A stretch of 19,412 bases of DNA, from the NCBI GenBank assembly GCA_020345785.1, contig CP070771.1:4432891-4452302 (forward strand). The letters run 5' to 3'. This document shows positions 6,483 to 14,859 of this stretch, piece after piece; the stretch's first letter is position 1, and every line of letters begins with the position of its first letter. The translations under genes and the position numbers were made by a program. The notes below the pieces were generated by a model. That model worked only from the letters and a program-made list of their open reading frames with translations, had not been told where the DNA came from and did not search any database. The stretch is from Desulfobacterales bacterium (GTDB lineage: Bacteria; Desulfobacterota; Desulfobacteria; Desulfobacterales; JAFDCJ01).

Positions 6483-8181
6483 TTAGGGCTTAACGAGGAT
6501 AACAAATCGGTCGTTGCTTTCAAGGACCCGATTGTTTTTTTCAATCTGCTGCCAGGAGCTTTTTTTTTCGACTGTCTGTCGATTCGAGACGATGGCCTTA
6601 ACCGCTGGATCTTCTGCCAGCTGACTGAAGCTGTCCGAACAGTCGATTAGCTTGTTGTAATAATAGCTGACCGCCCCCTGGGCTCTGTTGTTCATGCTGC
6701 AATCGTAAAACTTGATTTCCTGCGCGGCAAGCCCCTGTTTTTTCAGCGCGCGGCTCAACCGCAGGTAGTCGGCAGTTTTATCGTCAATGATGCCGTCGGC
6801 CACTTCGATGGAAAGGAGCAATATGATGAAACTGGCGAAGAGGCCCGCGGCTTTGAGCGGCAGCCATTTTCGAACCGCCGCCAGTGCCAGTCCCAGACAG
6901 ACAACATACGGCACAGGAGCTACCTAAGATGCTTTGGCACAATAGGCAAAGGCAAAGGGGACAAGCAGACTTGCGGCAGCAATCCCGAGGAATATCCGAT
7001 CCCCCCAGCGCATTATTTTGCCGAAGGTCTCAGGGTACTTCTCAAGATAAATCATAACCGCCCAGGCTGCCGCCAGGGCGGACGGCATTTAAAAATGGTG
7101 GCAGATAGCGCGCGGTTTTGCCGGAGGTGAAATGCAGCAGAACAACAAAGACGGCCACCCAAATGAAGGCGAATACAAGACCAGCGAGATTCTCAAGCTG
7201 TTTGCGGCACCGGAAAAAGCCCCAGACAGCCAGAAAGAAAAAGGGCGACGCCGGAAAAAGTTTGACCGCCAAATCGTAAAAAATAGGTGAAAAACGCTTT
7301 GCCGCGATGCATGATGACGGTCTGATTGTAAACCTGCATAAAATCGGCAAACCGCTCATGAGTTATCAGCGGGATGGCCCATGGCAGAATCGGCAGCAGC
7401 ATCAGAGGGCTGGTCAGCGCCAGCCACCCCGGTGCGATCCTGCGTCCATTGCTTCTGAGAACCACCATCAGGCAGTATGAAACGATGATGGCCAGATTCG
7501 TGAGGGCCACAAATGCCTTGGACATCATGGCAAAGCCGGTGGCCAACCAGAAAGCGGCATACCAGAGCGCCTTATTCTTTCGATCAACTGTATCCAGACC
7601 GCAATAGAAAAAAACCAGGGACATGCTGAAAAAAACGGCCATTTCAATGTCGATGCGGGTCCGCCGGCCCCAGAAGAAATATCCGTAGGAGGACAGCAGG
7701 ATCATGGCAGCCAGAAATGCGGTGGAAGGGTTGCGAAATATTTTTCGGCCGAAGAAATAGGCCGTCAAAAAACCCAAAAAAGCGGCGAAGGCTTCCGGAA
7801 TTCTGGCAGCAAACGGGGTGATGCCGAACAGTTTATACAAGCCGGCGGTTGCCCAAAAGTGGAGGGGGGGTTGTCCGGGTAAATCTTGCCGTCCAGCCGC
7901 AGTATGATCCAGTCGTCGAATTCGAGAATTTCGCGGGATATTTCAGCGAATCTTACGGAGTCCTTGTTCTCCAGCGAACGCCCGCCCAGATCGAAGAAAA
8001 GGGCAAACAGCGTAAAGAGCACAAGGAAAATCAAATACCTTTTATGGGATGACTGCGAATCAAAGGCCGCTGCGCAATTGGCGGCCCCGTCGGATAGATT
8101 ATTCGTGGAATTATCGTCGAATGCATCATCGGAATTTGTCTTAATGGATGAAGTGCAGCGCCAATCAGCGACCACCAGCAA
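6483..8181 (-). pseudogene. Decayed ArnT/PMT-family membrane glycosyltransferase
   Basis: Read across frames, this gives one polytopic glycosyltransferase of the dolichyl-phosphate-mannose / lipid A aminoarabinose transferase type: a first membrane helix, NKDSVRFAEISREILEFDDWI, the periplasmic-loop motif IYPDNPPLHFWATAGLYKLFG, then many membrane helices and a short soluble end. Four lesions break it. A base is missing in a 7-base C run (7864-7870 on the given strand as G). An extra base sits in the A6 run at 7278-7283. A frame change occurs at about 7088-7096. An in-frame TAG lies at 6924-6926. Three of the four fall in homopolymers, so assembly error could explain some, but the TAG argues for true decay. 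No good start codon is visible: the 5' end runs into the 430 bp repeat. Such enzymes move a sugar from a polyprenyl phosphate donor to a membrane acceptor. Confidence 0.85.
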
Positions 8182-8591
8182 AGCTGGGGGTATGAGGAAG
8201 GCCCCCGGAAGGGGCCTGAACCAGGATTTGCCACTGGTCGCTGATGTCTATAAAAAATTTCAGCGGAATCATATGTGCTTCCAGCGAAAGTGTGTTTTTA
8301 TAATTTTCTAGAATATATGCTGATCACCCTTGGCGGTGATCTGTCTGGTTTGACGTGTATTTGAGCGATTCATCATTCACATGCTTCTTGTGTTGTTCAG
8401 CCTGAGACGGTAATGGTTGCTGCGCCGGCAGACACAACGAGATCATAAAAAAAAGCCAAAATTGTTTTTTCTATCTCCATTCATACGCCAGCGGCATGGC
8501 GTAAGGTTGGACAACCAGAAAATACTTTCGCTGTAACGGTAAAACCTTTTCAATTCTCACCGGCATAGCCGATAGCTTATGAATGGAGTTA
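8163..8591. repeat. ~430 bp structured repeat, copy 1
   Basis: Aligned by eye over its whole length to 10649-11079, same orientation, roughly three quarters identical. The left end is a foldable block: ATCAGCGACCA (8164-8174) pairs with TGGTCGCTGAT (8235-8245) and encloses a GGCCCC/GGGGCC hairpin. In the middle is GATCACC/GGTGATC (from about 8321). The right end is a second block: CTCCATTCA (8475-8483) pairs with TGAATGGAG (8580-8588). Neither end carries a transposase. It abuts the 5' end of the decayed glycosyltransferase and ends 110 bp from the antiporter stop. The open minus frame at 8471-8656 is inside it and not believed. Confidence 0.85.
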
Positions 8592-8701
8592 AACGATGGC
8601 AGAAAGCAAGGGTCTCCCTCCGGCGCCCGCCGGCTTGTCGAATCAGGCGCGTACAATAAAGAAGGCGCCGATTTGTGTCAAGCCAAATCCAGCGGACCGA
8701 T

Positions 8702-10537
8702 TCAGCGGAAAATCAGATAACACAGCCAGACGATGATCGTCGGCAGGATGGCCGCTTTTAACAGGCCGGCCGGTGAAACCCCGTTTTCGAAATATTTTTT
8801 GAGAATCGACTGGCCGGCCGGGTTGGGTGCATTCGCAATCACCGTAAGTCCGCCGCCTGCCACCGCCCCGGCCACAACGGCATATTTAAGACTGTCGGTA
8901 AATCCCGGCACGAGGGTGCTTAAATAAGTAATGGCGGCGTTGTCGTTAAAGGCGGTTAATACCGTGGCCATCAGCATCAGCGGAATATCGGTCAAATTAC
9001 CCAGAACCGGGGCGATCCACCAGCCCTGCACACCGCCGTGGATAACGAGACCACCCAGAAAAAAACCCACCAGCAGTGCCGGTTTCAGGTCAATCCGGTT
9101 TTGAAAAGGTGACGTCACCTGGGAAAAACCCAGAAAAAACAATAACCCGGGGATAAACAGCTCCGGATGGTGCGCATTGACAATCGTCCAGGCCATAAAT
9201 GCCACGTGAAAGATCGTCACCCAGGCCGGCACCGGATCGTCGCGCTCATCCCACTGCGGGTCCTGAAATTCTGCGCGTTCATGTTCGGGCAGCAAACCGG
9301 GCAAAAATTCGCGCATCCGTGCCAGCTTGACTTCATCAAAGCGTTTGTCGAATACGTCTCGTACCAGGTTCTGATCGATGCCTTCCCTGACAATGCTGGG
9401 CAGGTATTTTGCGCTCAAGCGATCTGCCATCCGCTGTTTAATCTTCGGCATCACTTTCTCGATTTGCTGCCCAAAAATTTGTCTGAAACCGAGTTCTTCA
9501 TCAACGCTGGCGGCTATTTTTTCAAATTCGGCATCAAGCTCCCGGCGGCTTAAATATTTTAGGCGGATCTCCTCTTTTATGCTTCGCATTACATAACTTT
9601 CCTGTAATCGTGCCAGTTCCCGGCGGAAGAAGGCATAATATACGCCGTTTGAAATAACAATCCCCACCAGGGCCTTCCAGCCGAAATTGACAAGCATGTG
9701 GCCTATGCCCCAATTCCAGGGTCCGGCCACCATCAGCACCGGCGGGGCGGCAAAATGCGTCAGGGTTCCTCCCACGGAAATGTTGACGAACAGGAGGCCG
9801 ATAGTGGCGTATTTGAATTTTTCGCTTGGTTCTAAATCATAGAGCCTATGGGCGAGCAGGAGCGCGGATATGGTCATGGCCGCCGGTTCGGTGATCAAAG
9901 ATCCCAGCAACGGTCCGATGGTCAGAATGGTGAACCACCAGGCGGTCAGGGTGCCGCCCAGCAGGTCGGCGATTTTCCACATGATGGACTCGGACAGTTT
10001 CAAAATTGGCCGGGTCGAGGCCAGCGTCATAATCACCACCACGAACATGGCCTCGGTAAAATTCACCCGGTAGCCGATATAGTTGACGACGGTTTTCCAG
10101 TCGTAAAAGGCAAATATCGCGCCGACCAGGGCAACTACCCAAATTCCGAAGACAGCTTCGACTTCGCCGAGGAAATGAAACAGTTCGGCACCATGGTGCA
10201 CGGAGTGACGGTCCACCAGTCCCTGCTTTATCTTTTCTTCATGTTCGTGCTCCCATTTATGGGAGACGGCCGTAAATTTGCTGGTTAGAAAAGTGTGGAC
10301 AATCGCACAGAAAAAGATAAGGGTGGCAATCAGGTTGAAGGGTTCCTGTTTGATGCGGTTTTTGAGGATGGCGGTAATACTTTTGACATCGGCATCATCG
10401 TAGCTGTCAAGACTGCGCGGAAACGCCTTGGCATCGTCAGCCGGCTTGTCTGCGGCGATCGCCCCTGCCCCGCTGATCAAACCGATGCCCAATAGGCACA
10501 AAAAAATAATCGACCCCGCCCTGCGGTATCTCTTCAT
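8702..10537 (-). CDS. Putative Na+/H+ antiporter (ion-transporter superfamily)
   Basis: A 611-residue inner-membrane protein. It has an N-terminal signal sequence (1 to about 29, ending GAIAA), a soluble acidic stretch, then two membrane halves separated by a charged cytoplasmic region (about 305-435). Each half holds a matching re-entrant-type motif: GGTLTHFAAPP (256-266) and GGGLTVIANAPNP (561-573). ITEPAAM (215-221) and FNDNAA (530-535) supply acidic residues in membrane segments. The paired GGxLT motif is the pattern of the ion-transporter superfamily that includes NhaD-type antiporters, and the whole resembles the family annotated as putative Na+/H+ antiporter. The ion and direction are inferred. 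The ATG at 10537 follows a strong GGAGG. It is a single-gene unit on the minus strand, bracketed by two direct copies of the 430 bp repeat about 110 bp from each end. Confidence 0.75.
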   Translation of the reverse strand: MKRYRRAGSIIFLCLLGIGLISGAGAIAADKPADDAKAFPRSLDSYDDADVKSITAILKNRIKQEPFNLIATLIFFCAIVHTFLTSKFTAVSHKWEHEHEEKIKQGLVDRHSVHHGAELFHFLGEVEAVFGIWVVALVGAIFAFYDWKTVVNYIGYRVNFTEAMFVVVIMTLASTRPILKLSESIMWKIADLLGGTLTAWWFTILTIGPLLGSLITEPAAMTISALLLAHRLYDLEPSEKFKYATIGLLFVNISVGGTLTHFAAPPVLMVAGPWNWGIGHMLVNFGWKALVGIVISNGVYYAFFRRELARLQESYVMRSIKEEIRLKYLSRRELDAEFEKIAASVDEELGFRQIFGQQIEKVMPKIKQRMADRLSAKYLPSIVREGIDQNLVRDVFDKRFDEVKLARMREFLPGLLPEHERAEFQDPQWDERDDPVPAWVTIFHVAFMAWTIVNAHHPELFIPGLLFFLGFSQVTSPFQNRIDLKPALLVGFFLGGLVIHGGVQGWWIAPVLGNLTDIPLMLMATVLTAFNDNAAITYLSTLVPGFTDSLKYAVVAGAVAGGGLTVIANAPNPAGQSILKKYFENGVSPAGLLKAAILPTIIVWLCYLIFR

Positions 10538-10648
10538 TGTGGTCCTCCCCCCTGCCGAACCGGCATCAACGCTGAATTAAGTCGTCTCAAACCCTTCTTG
10601 CGATAAGACGCCGGATTGGTTTTAGAAAAGAATAAAGTTATACGGCAA

Positions 10649-11079
10649 AATCAGCGACCACCAGCAGAGCTTGGGATTTGAGGAAGGCCCCTGGAAGGGG
10701 CCGAAGCCAATCTCTACCACCGGTCCCTGATGTATAAAAAGAATTTTGGCTGCATCGTGCTTGTTTCCGGCTAACGCGTGCCGTTGTATATTTGTGTCTC
10801 ATATCTCGATCACCTTTGGCGCGGAGCTGTCTAGTGTGGCTTGCATTTTTACTGTTCATCATTTATATGCATCTTGTCTTGTTCAGCCGGTTGGGGTAAT
10901 GGTCGCTACCCCGCCAAACACAACTTGATAATGAATAATAAACCAAAATTCTTTATATTACCTCCATTCATACGCCACCGGCATCTCCATAAGTTCGGAC
11001 CGCCAAAAAATACTCCCGATGTACCGTTAAAACCTTTTCGATTCTCACCGGCATAGCCGGTGGCTTGTGAATGGAGTTA
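10649..11079. repeat. ~430 bp structured repeat, copy 2
   Basis: Second full copy of the element at 8163-8591, same orientation, and upstream of the antiporter gene. The right-end hairpin is better than in copy 1: CTCCATTCA (10962-10970) with TGAATGGAG (11068-11076), then GCCACCGGC with GCCGGTGGC, giving two 9-bp stems. The left block again has GGCCCC/GGGGCC within arms ATCAGCGACC / GGTCCCTGAT (one mismatch). An extra hairpin GGGGTA...TACCCC lies at about 10893-10912. The rest of the 10538-11263 spacer shows nothing recognisable. Confidence 0.85.
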
Positions 11080-11263
11080 TATTAATACATTTTGATTAAA
11101 AATCAAATGGATGGGAGGATAATCCAGAAGCGGCAGTAAAAATTGTGGCCTTGGGGGGTTCCTGCTGACGCCGGGATTTGCGTTTATCTCCATGAGGCTT
11201 GTCAGGGCTGGTGTTGCTTTAGAGAATTCCATCAAAACAGTCGAACGCATACCCGGCTTGGGT

Positions 11264-13456
11264 TTAAACGTGCATTCCTCCGGCCGTCGGCTGCTCCGAT
11301 TTTTCGGTCGCTGCAACCAGCCGGTTGCGGCCCTGTTTTTTGGCGGCATACAGCCCGTCGTCCGCCCGCTTGATCAGATCGGCGGTGGATTTGTCGAGCG
11401 CCGGTGTAAACTGGGCCAGCCCGATACTGACGGTAAACCGTATTTCTTTGGAATCATATCGAACCGTTGTATCCTCGATTTTTTTCCGCAGTCTTTCGCA
11501 AAATTTTTCCGCGTCGGCCAGCTGGGTGTTGGGCATAATCACGGCAAATTCTTCTCCGCCGTAGCGGCAGGGCAGATCGTACTGGCGGATGCTGCCACGC
11601 AGCAGGCGGGCTGTTTCTTTGAGCACCGAATCACCGGCCGGATGGCCGTAGGCATCGTTAATTTTTTTGAAATTATCCAGATCCAGCATGCAAATGGTGA
11701 GGTGCTGCCCGTATCTTGCGGCGCCGGAAATCTCGCGCTCGGCAAATTCCATGAAGTAGCGTCGATTGTACAAATCGGTTAATTCGTCTTTGGTCGAAAG
11801 CTCCGCCATTTTATCCATGGCCTGCTTGATTTCAATCTTCATCCTGAATTTTTCGAGAGTATTGTTAATGATCCTTGTCAACGACTTTTTGCTGATTTGT
11901 GATTTGGGCAGATAATCGTAGGCCCCGGCCTGAATAACCTGAGACGCTATCATTTCATCGCCCTTGCCCGTGATGACGACCACCGGTATTTCCAGCTCCT
12001 TTTCATCCATCAATCGCATTAAATCAAGCGCCGTGCTGGATGGAAGGGCATAATCTAAAAAAATCAAATCAAAGGATTGCCTCGCCAACATCTCAATAGC
12101 GTCCTCGGAATCATAGGCGCGCTCTATGCGGATCAGCTCCGGTTTTTCAATTACCGCTTTGATTTTACGAAAATCCAGATCATTGTCTTCCACCGACAGT
12201 ATCTGAATGGATCTATCCAGATTCAGAATGGTTGTCTCACCGGCATAGTGTTTGACCTGATCGTGCCGGATGGTCTGGATCTTTTTCACAATTTCGGCAA
12301 TGCGCCGGCCGGCATCTTCGATCTGCTCGCTGTATTTGGCCATATTTTCAGGATTTCCCCTGTCCATCGCCATCAGCTCGATATAGCCCAGGAGTGCCAT
12401 CAGCGGCTGGTTCAACTCATGGGCCGTGGCGCCGGCCATCTGCAGCAGTACCTTCAGACGTTCTTCTTCAATCATGGATTTTTGCTGTTCGAGGATTTGG
12501 CGGTTGGCCCGTTCAAGTTCCTGGTTGCCCTGTTCGAGGGCCTCATTCTGCTGTCTGAGTCTTTTTTCCATATCTTTGGAACCGGTGGTGTCTTCCAGAA
12601 TAATAACAGTGCCTAAAAACTTGCCGGAGATATCCTGCATACGTGAAAAACGTATGACGTATATCCTATCTCCTCTTTCCGATGAAACCGCTTTTTCAAA
12701 TCGATGCGTCAGATCAGAACCACCGGCAAAAGCCGCCAACTCGTCATCCAACCACGGCAAACACAGTCCAACCGAACCGACGGCGGAATTGTCCATCCGA
12801 TCGCCCGCGGCATCTTCGGGAAAATGGTAATGGCGGACGCCGCAGACCCGGTTGTCTTCAAACAGCAGCGCGGCTTCATGATTCATGTATTCAAACTGAT
12901 TCTTCTCGTCCGCTAAAATGACCGGATTGGGCAGGCTCTCAAGCAGTGTGAGATATTTATGCTTTTCATTGGTGACCAGCCGGTTTTTATGCTGCAGCTC
13001 ACTTAGCAGTTCCGATTGCTCTTTATCGGCCCACTCCCGGCAAAATGCGATCTCGATCCTGTCAAAACAACGCTCCAGGAAATACCGATACGCTTTAACT
13101 TTACGTTTCGCAGCGCATTTCAGCTCCACCAGGTCGATATAGCTTTGACGATAGTATTTCATCAAACCCATAAACATGCCAATGCTGACACCTCTTTCGC
13201 GGTGACGGCGTGCCTCGATCACACCGAACTTTGTCAGAAAGTCATTGGTGTAGCTGTCATCCGATCCGAGTTCCGGTGCGCTTGAATATTGACGGATGCC
13301 TTCCTGCAGAGAAGAAGCCAGTCCGGCGATCGATAGCCGCCAGGCCTCCTCCAGGGTGGAGGTGTACTTTGTGTATCCATGATTTTTCGCATAGCTGAGG
13401 ATACGTTCTATCAGCCAGTCTTCGTTTTCGGCGATAAGCTGTCTTAGTTCGTCCAT
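11264..13456 (-). CDS. Sensor protein: helical N-terminus, PAS, HisKA without ATPase, receiver, GGDEF diguanylate cyclase
   Basis: A 730-residue cytoplasmic signalling protein with no membrane segment. Order: helical sensor-like N-terminus (1-160, RsbR/globin-like helices); PAS (about 165-290, LESLPNPVILADEKNQFEYMN); coiled coil (295-335); HisKA dimerisation/phosphoacceptor helix pair with H-box ATAHELNQP and His346; receiver (418-535) with acidic pair E423/D424, phosphoacceptor D468 and K518; GGDEF (555-715) with intact GGEEF (633-637) and an inhibitory RxxD (RQYD, 624-627) five residues earlier. It should therefore make c-di-GMP and be feedback-inhibited. No HATPase domain (N, G1, G2 boxes) exists between HisKA and the receiver, so it cannot phosphorylate itself alone. 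The start ATG has only a weak GCGGAA ribosome site. It stands alone on the minus strand. Confidence 0.88.
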   Translation of the reverse strand: MDELRQLIAENEDWLIERILSYAKNHGYTKYTSTLEEAWRLSIAGLASSLQEGIRQYSSAPELGSDDSYTNDFLTKFGVIEARRHRERGVSIGMFMGLMKYYRQSYIDLVELKCAAKRKVKAYRYFLERCFDRIEIAFCREWADKEQSELLSELQHKNRLVTNEKHKYLTLLESLPNPVILADEKNQFEYMNHEAALLFEDNRVCGVRHYHFPEDAAGDRMDNSAVGSVGLCLPWLDDELAAFAGGSDLTHRFEKAVSSERGDRIYVIRFSRMQDISGKFLGTVIILEDTTGSKDMEKRLRQQNEALEQGNQELERANRQILEQQKSMIEEERLKVLLQMAGATAHELNQPLMALLGYIELMAMDRGNPENMAKYSEQIEDAGRRIAEIVKKIQTIRHDQVKHYAGETTILNLDRSIQILSVEDNDLDFRKIKAVIEKPELIRIERAYDSEDAIEMLARQSFDLIFLDYALPSSTALDLMRLMDEKELEIPVVVITGKGDEMIASQVIQAGAYDYLPKSQISKKSLTRIINNTLEKFRMKIEIKQAMDKMAELSTKDELTDLYNRRYFMEFAEREISGAARYGQHLTICMLDLDNFKKINDAYGHPAGDSVLKETARLLRGSIRQYDLPCRYGGEEFAVIMPNTQLADAEKFCERLRKKIEDTTVRYDSKEIRFTVSIGLAQFTPALDKSTADLIKRADDGLYAAKKQGRNRLVAATEKSEQPTAGGMHV

Positions 13457-13958
13457 ATTTTTTCCGCCATTTACTGTGCCGTCATCAGAAAGAGTAAAAC
13501 GTTGCCATCTTTTTCATTTTGTCTGCGATCAATTCGGGGAAAAGGTCGTGAGATATTCGTCTGCTGATATGAACCGATTGCTGGTTTAACCCTAAAGCTA
13601 ATTGATATTAAAGCATTTTCAGCTTAAAAAGTCAATTTTATACCAGGCACCGGTGTTGCCGCCGGACTGCCCGCAGGATTATTGCCTCGCAGGGTTCACA
13701 ATTCGGAAAAAAAGATTTATAATTTACATCAAGTTGACAAATATTTCAGTTGAATTATCTTTCATCCGAAAATTGAACTTAACCACCACCTGCCCGGCGG
13801 GCGGTTTGAGTTTTTGGATCATAGCCCGAAAGTTCAAAAGCACGTCAATAATTTATATGTTGAACTTGCAACCCGGCCCCGGAGAGATGCAACACCTCCG
13901 GTTTGTTCGGCAAAAATCAAGTTCAGATTCCGCAATGCAAAAGAAGGACAGATAAGCG
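13457..13958. other. Divergent intergenic region, no gene accepted
   Basis: A 500 bp spacer between the GGDEF-protein start (minus) and the CBM48 gene (plus). A plus frame of 117 codons (13602-13955) is open, but it has no ribosome site, lopsided composition and no family pattern, so I reject it. The spacer holds one good promoter candidate, listed separately. Confidence 0.5.
13734..13761 (+). promoter_or_regulatory. Candidate sigma-70 promoter upstream of the CBM48 gene
   Basis: TTGACA (13734-13739, perfect -35), a 16 bp spacer, then TATCTT (13756-13761, 4 of 6). The predicted leader to the ATG at 13959 would be about 190 bases, which is long. Sequence match only. Confidence 0.35.
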
Positions 13959-14255
13959 ATGCTGAAAAAAAGCTACTCTAAAACAAAGCGTTCATGTCGT
14001 GTCACATTTGATTTGCCGCAGCAGTCAAAAGCAAAAAGCGTTGCGCTATGCGGTGAATTCAATAACTGGAATCCAGCCGCCCACCCGATGAAACAGAGAA
14101 AAGACGGTAGGTTTAGCACGACAATTTCTCTGAAGGCGGGCCGCAATTACCGATTTAAATATTTGGTGGATAACCTGCGCTGGGAAAACGATTGGTCGGC
14201 AGACAGTTATGTGCCCAACAAGTTCGGCTCCGATGATTCACTGATTCGACTATAG
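13959..14255 (+). CDS. Free-standing CBM48/AMPK-type glycogen-binding domain protein
   Basis: A 98-residue protein that is a single carbohydrate-binding module. It shows CRVTFDLPQ, then VALCGEFNNWNP (28-39), MKQRKDGRFSTTISLKAGRNYRFKYLVDN and RWENDW (74-79): the beta-sandwich pattern of CBM48 / AMP-kinase glycogen-binding domains. The sugar-stacking tryptophans W37, W75 and W79 are visible. Such domains normally sit on isoamylases, branching enzymes or AMPK-beta. Short free-standing versions are known in deltaproteobacteria and may tether proteins to glycogen. AAGGA precedes the ATG by about 10 bases. No glycogen enzyme is nearby, so its partner is unknown. It is probably cytoplasmic, as no signal sequence is seen. 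Confidence 0.85.
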   Translation: MLKKSYSKTKRSCRVTFDLPQQSKAKSVALCGEFNNWNPAAHPMKQRKDGRFSTTISLKAGRNYRFKYLVDNLRWENDWSADSYVPNKFGSDDSLIRL

Positions 14256-14588
14256 ATCTGATTTCTCGAAAGCTTCATTGCCTATCCTCCGACGCTGTCG
14301 CCAGAGTAGAGCAGGAACACCCTTTTTGATATTTTCTGCACAATCAGGAGCCGTCGACAAACAGTTCGATGGTCTCCAGGCGTACACTTGCGCCTTGAGC
14401 TAATTTATATTCTGATATAAATTAGGCAATTTTCCGGCGTCAATTCTCGTCTATACCGGTCAATGCTCGGGCGGGAAGGCGCTCCCACCAATCATTATGG
14501 AAAGAATCAGCCTGAAAGATATAGCACAAATATCACTGAGGCGTTGCCCGCTTATGGCTTTTGGCCCAATCCTTGCTTAAATTAGTGC
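14256..14588. other. Intergenic region with one perfect hairpin
   Basis: No gene accepted. The only structure is the palindrome at 14400-14425, listed separately. The rest is featureless to me. Confidence 0.5.
14400..14425. repeat. Perfect AT-rich inverted repeat (11-bp arms)
   Basis: Arms CTAATTTATAT (14400-14410) and ATATAAATTAG (14415-14425) are exact reverse complements around a TCTG loop. It lies 145 bp after the CBM48 stop. It is AT-rich without a flanking T tract, so it looks more like an operator or mobile-element footprint than a strong terminator. Confidence 0.6.
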
Positions 14589-14764
14589 CCATCCGGAAAT
14601 AAAAAGGGGCACAATTAAGTTTCCAATTTGGTCCGCCGAGGCGGATTTCGATGAGTCCGCCAGAGGCGGACACAAGGGTTTACGACGAGGCGTACTTTTC
14701 GTACGTCGAGGACGTAAACCCGCGGAGAACGCAGCGCATCGGAAAAAGGGCCATTTCCGGATGG
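14589..14764. repeat. MITE-like palindromic element, 176 bp
   Basis: Terminal inverted repeats CCATCCGGAAAT (14589-14600) and ATTTCCGGATGG (14753-14764) match perfectly over 12 bp. Inside are GTCCGCC-GAG-GCGGAT, the palindrome GTCCGCC-AGA-GGCGGAC (from about 14655) and a longer stem GGGTTTACG (14676-14684) / CGTAAACCC (14713-14721) capped by GTAC/GTAC. There is no transposase gene. It ends 95 bp before the secreted-protein gene and may influence its expression. Confidence 0.7.
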
Positions 14765-14859
14765 AAAATAATTAATACCGCAAATTGTCACGCGACGGCA
14801 CCGATTCCCAAACCTCGGTTAACCCGTCGGATTCAATCTGATCCCGGAGGCCTACTATC

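Noticed and set aside
8471..8656. 61-codon minus-strand frame with a MPVRIEKVL segment echoed in the other repeat copies
   Set aside because: The similarity follows the DNA repeat; the frame ends differ between copies (stop after GGV in copy 2), so it is not a conserved peptide.
9846..10288. Long open frames antisense to the antiporter
   Set aside because: Shadows of a high-GC membrane-protein gene; no ribosome sites and no recognisable domains.
13645..13660. Sigma-54-like -24/-12 element (GG, 10 bases, GC)
   Set aside because: Only the dinucleotides and part of the consensus fit, it is ~300 bp from the CBM48 start, and no activator gene is near.
13602..13955. 117-codon plus-strand open frame
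   Set aside because: No ribosome site, no family pattern, composition unlike neighbours; judged intergenic.
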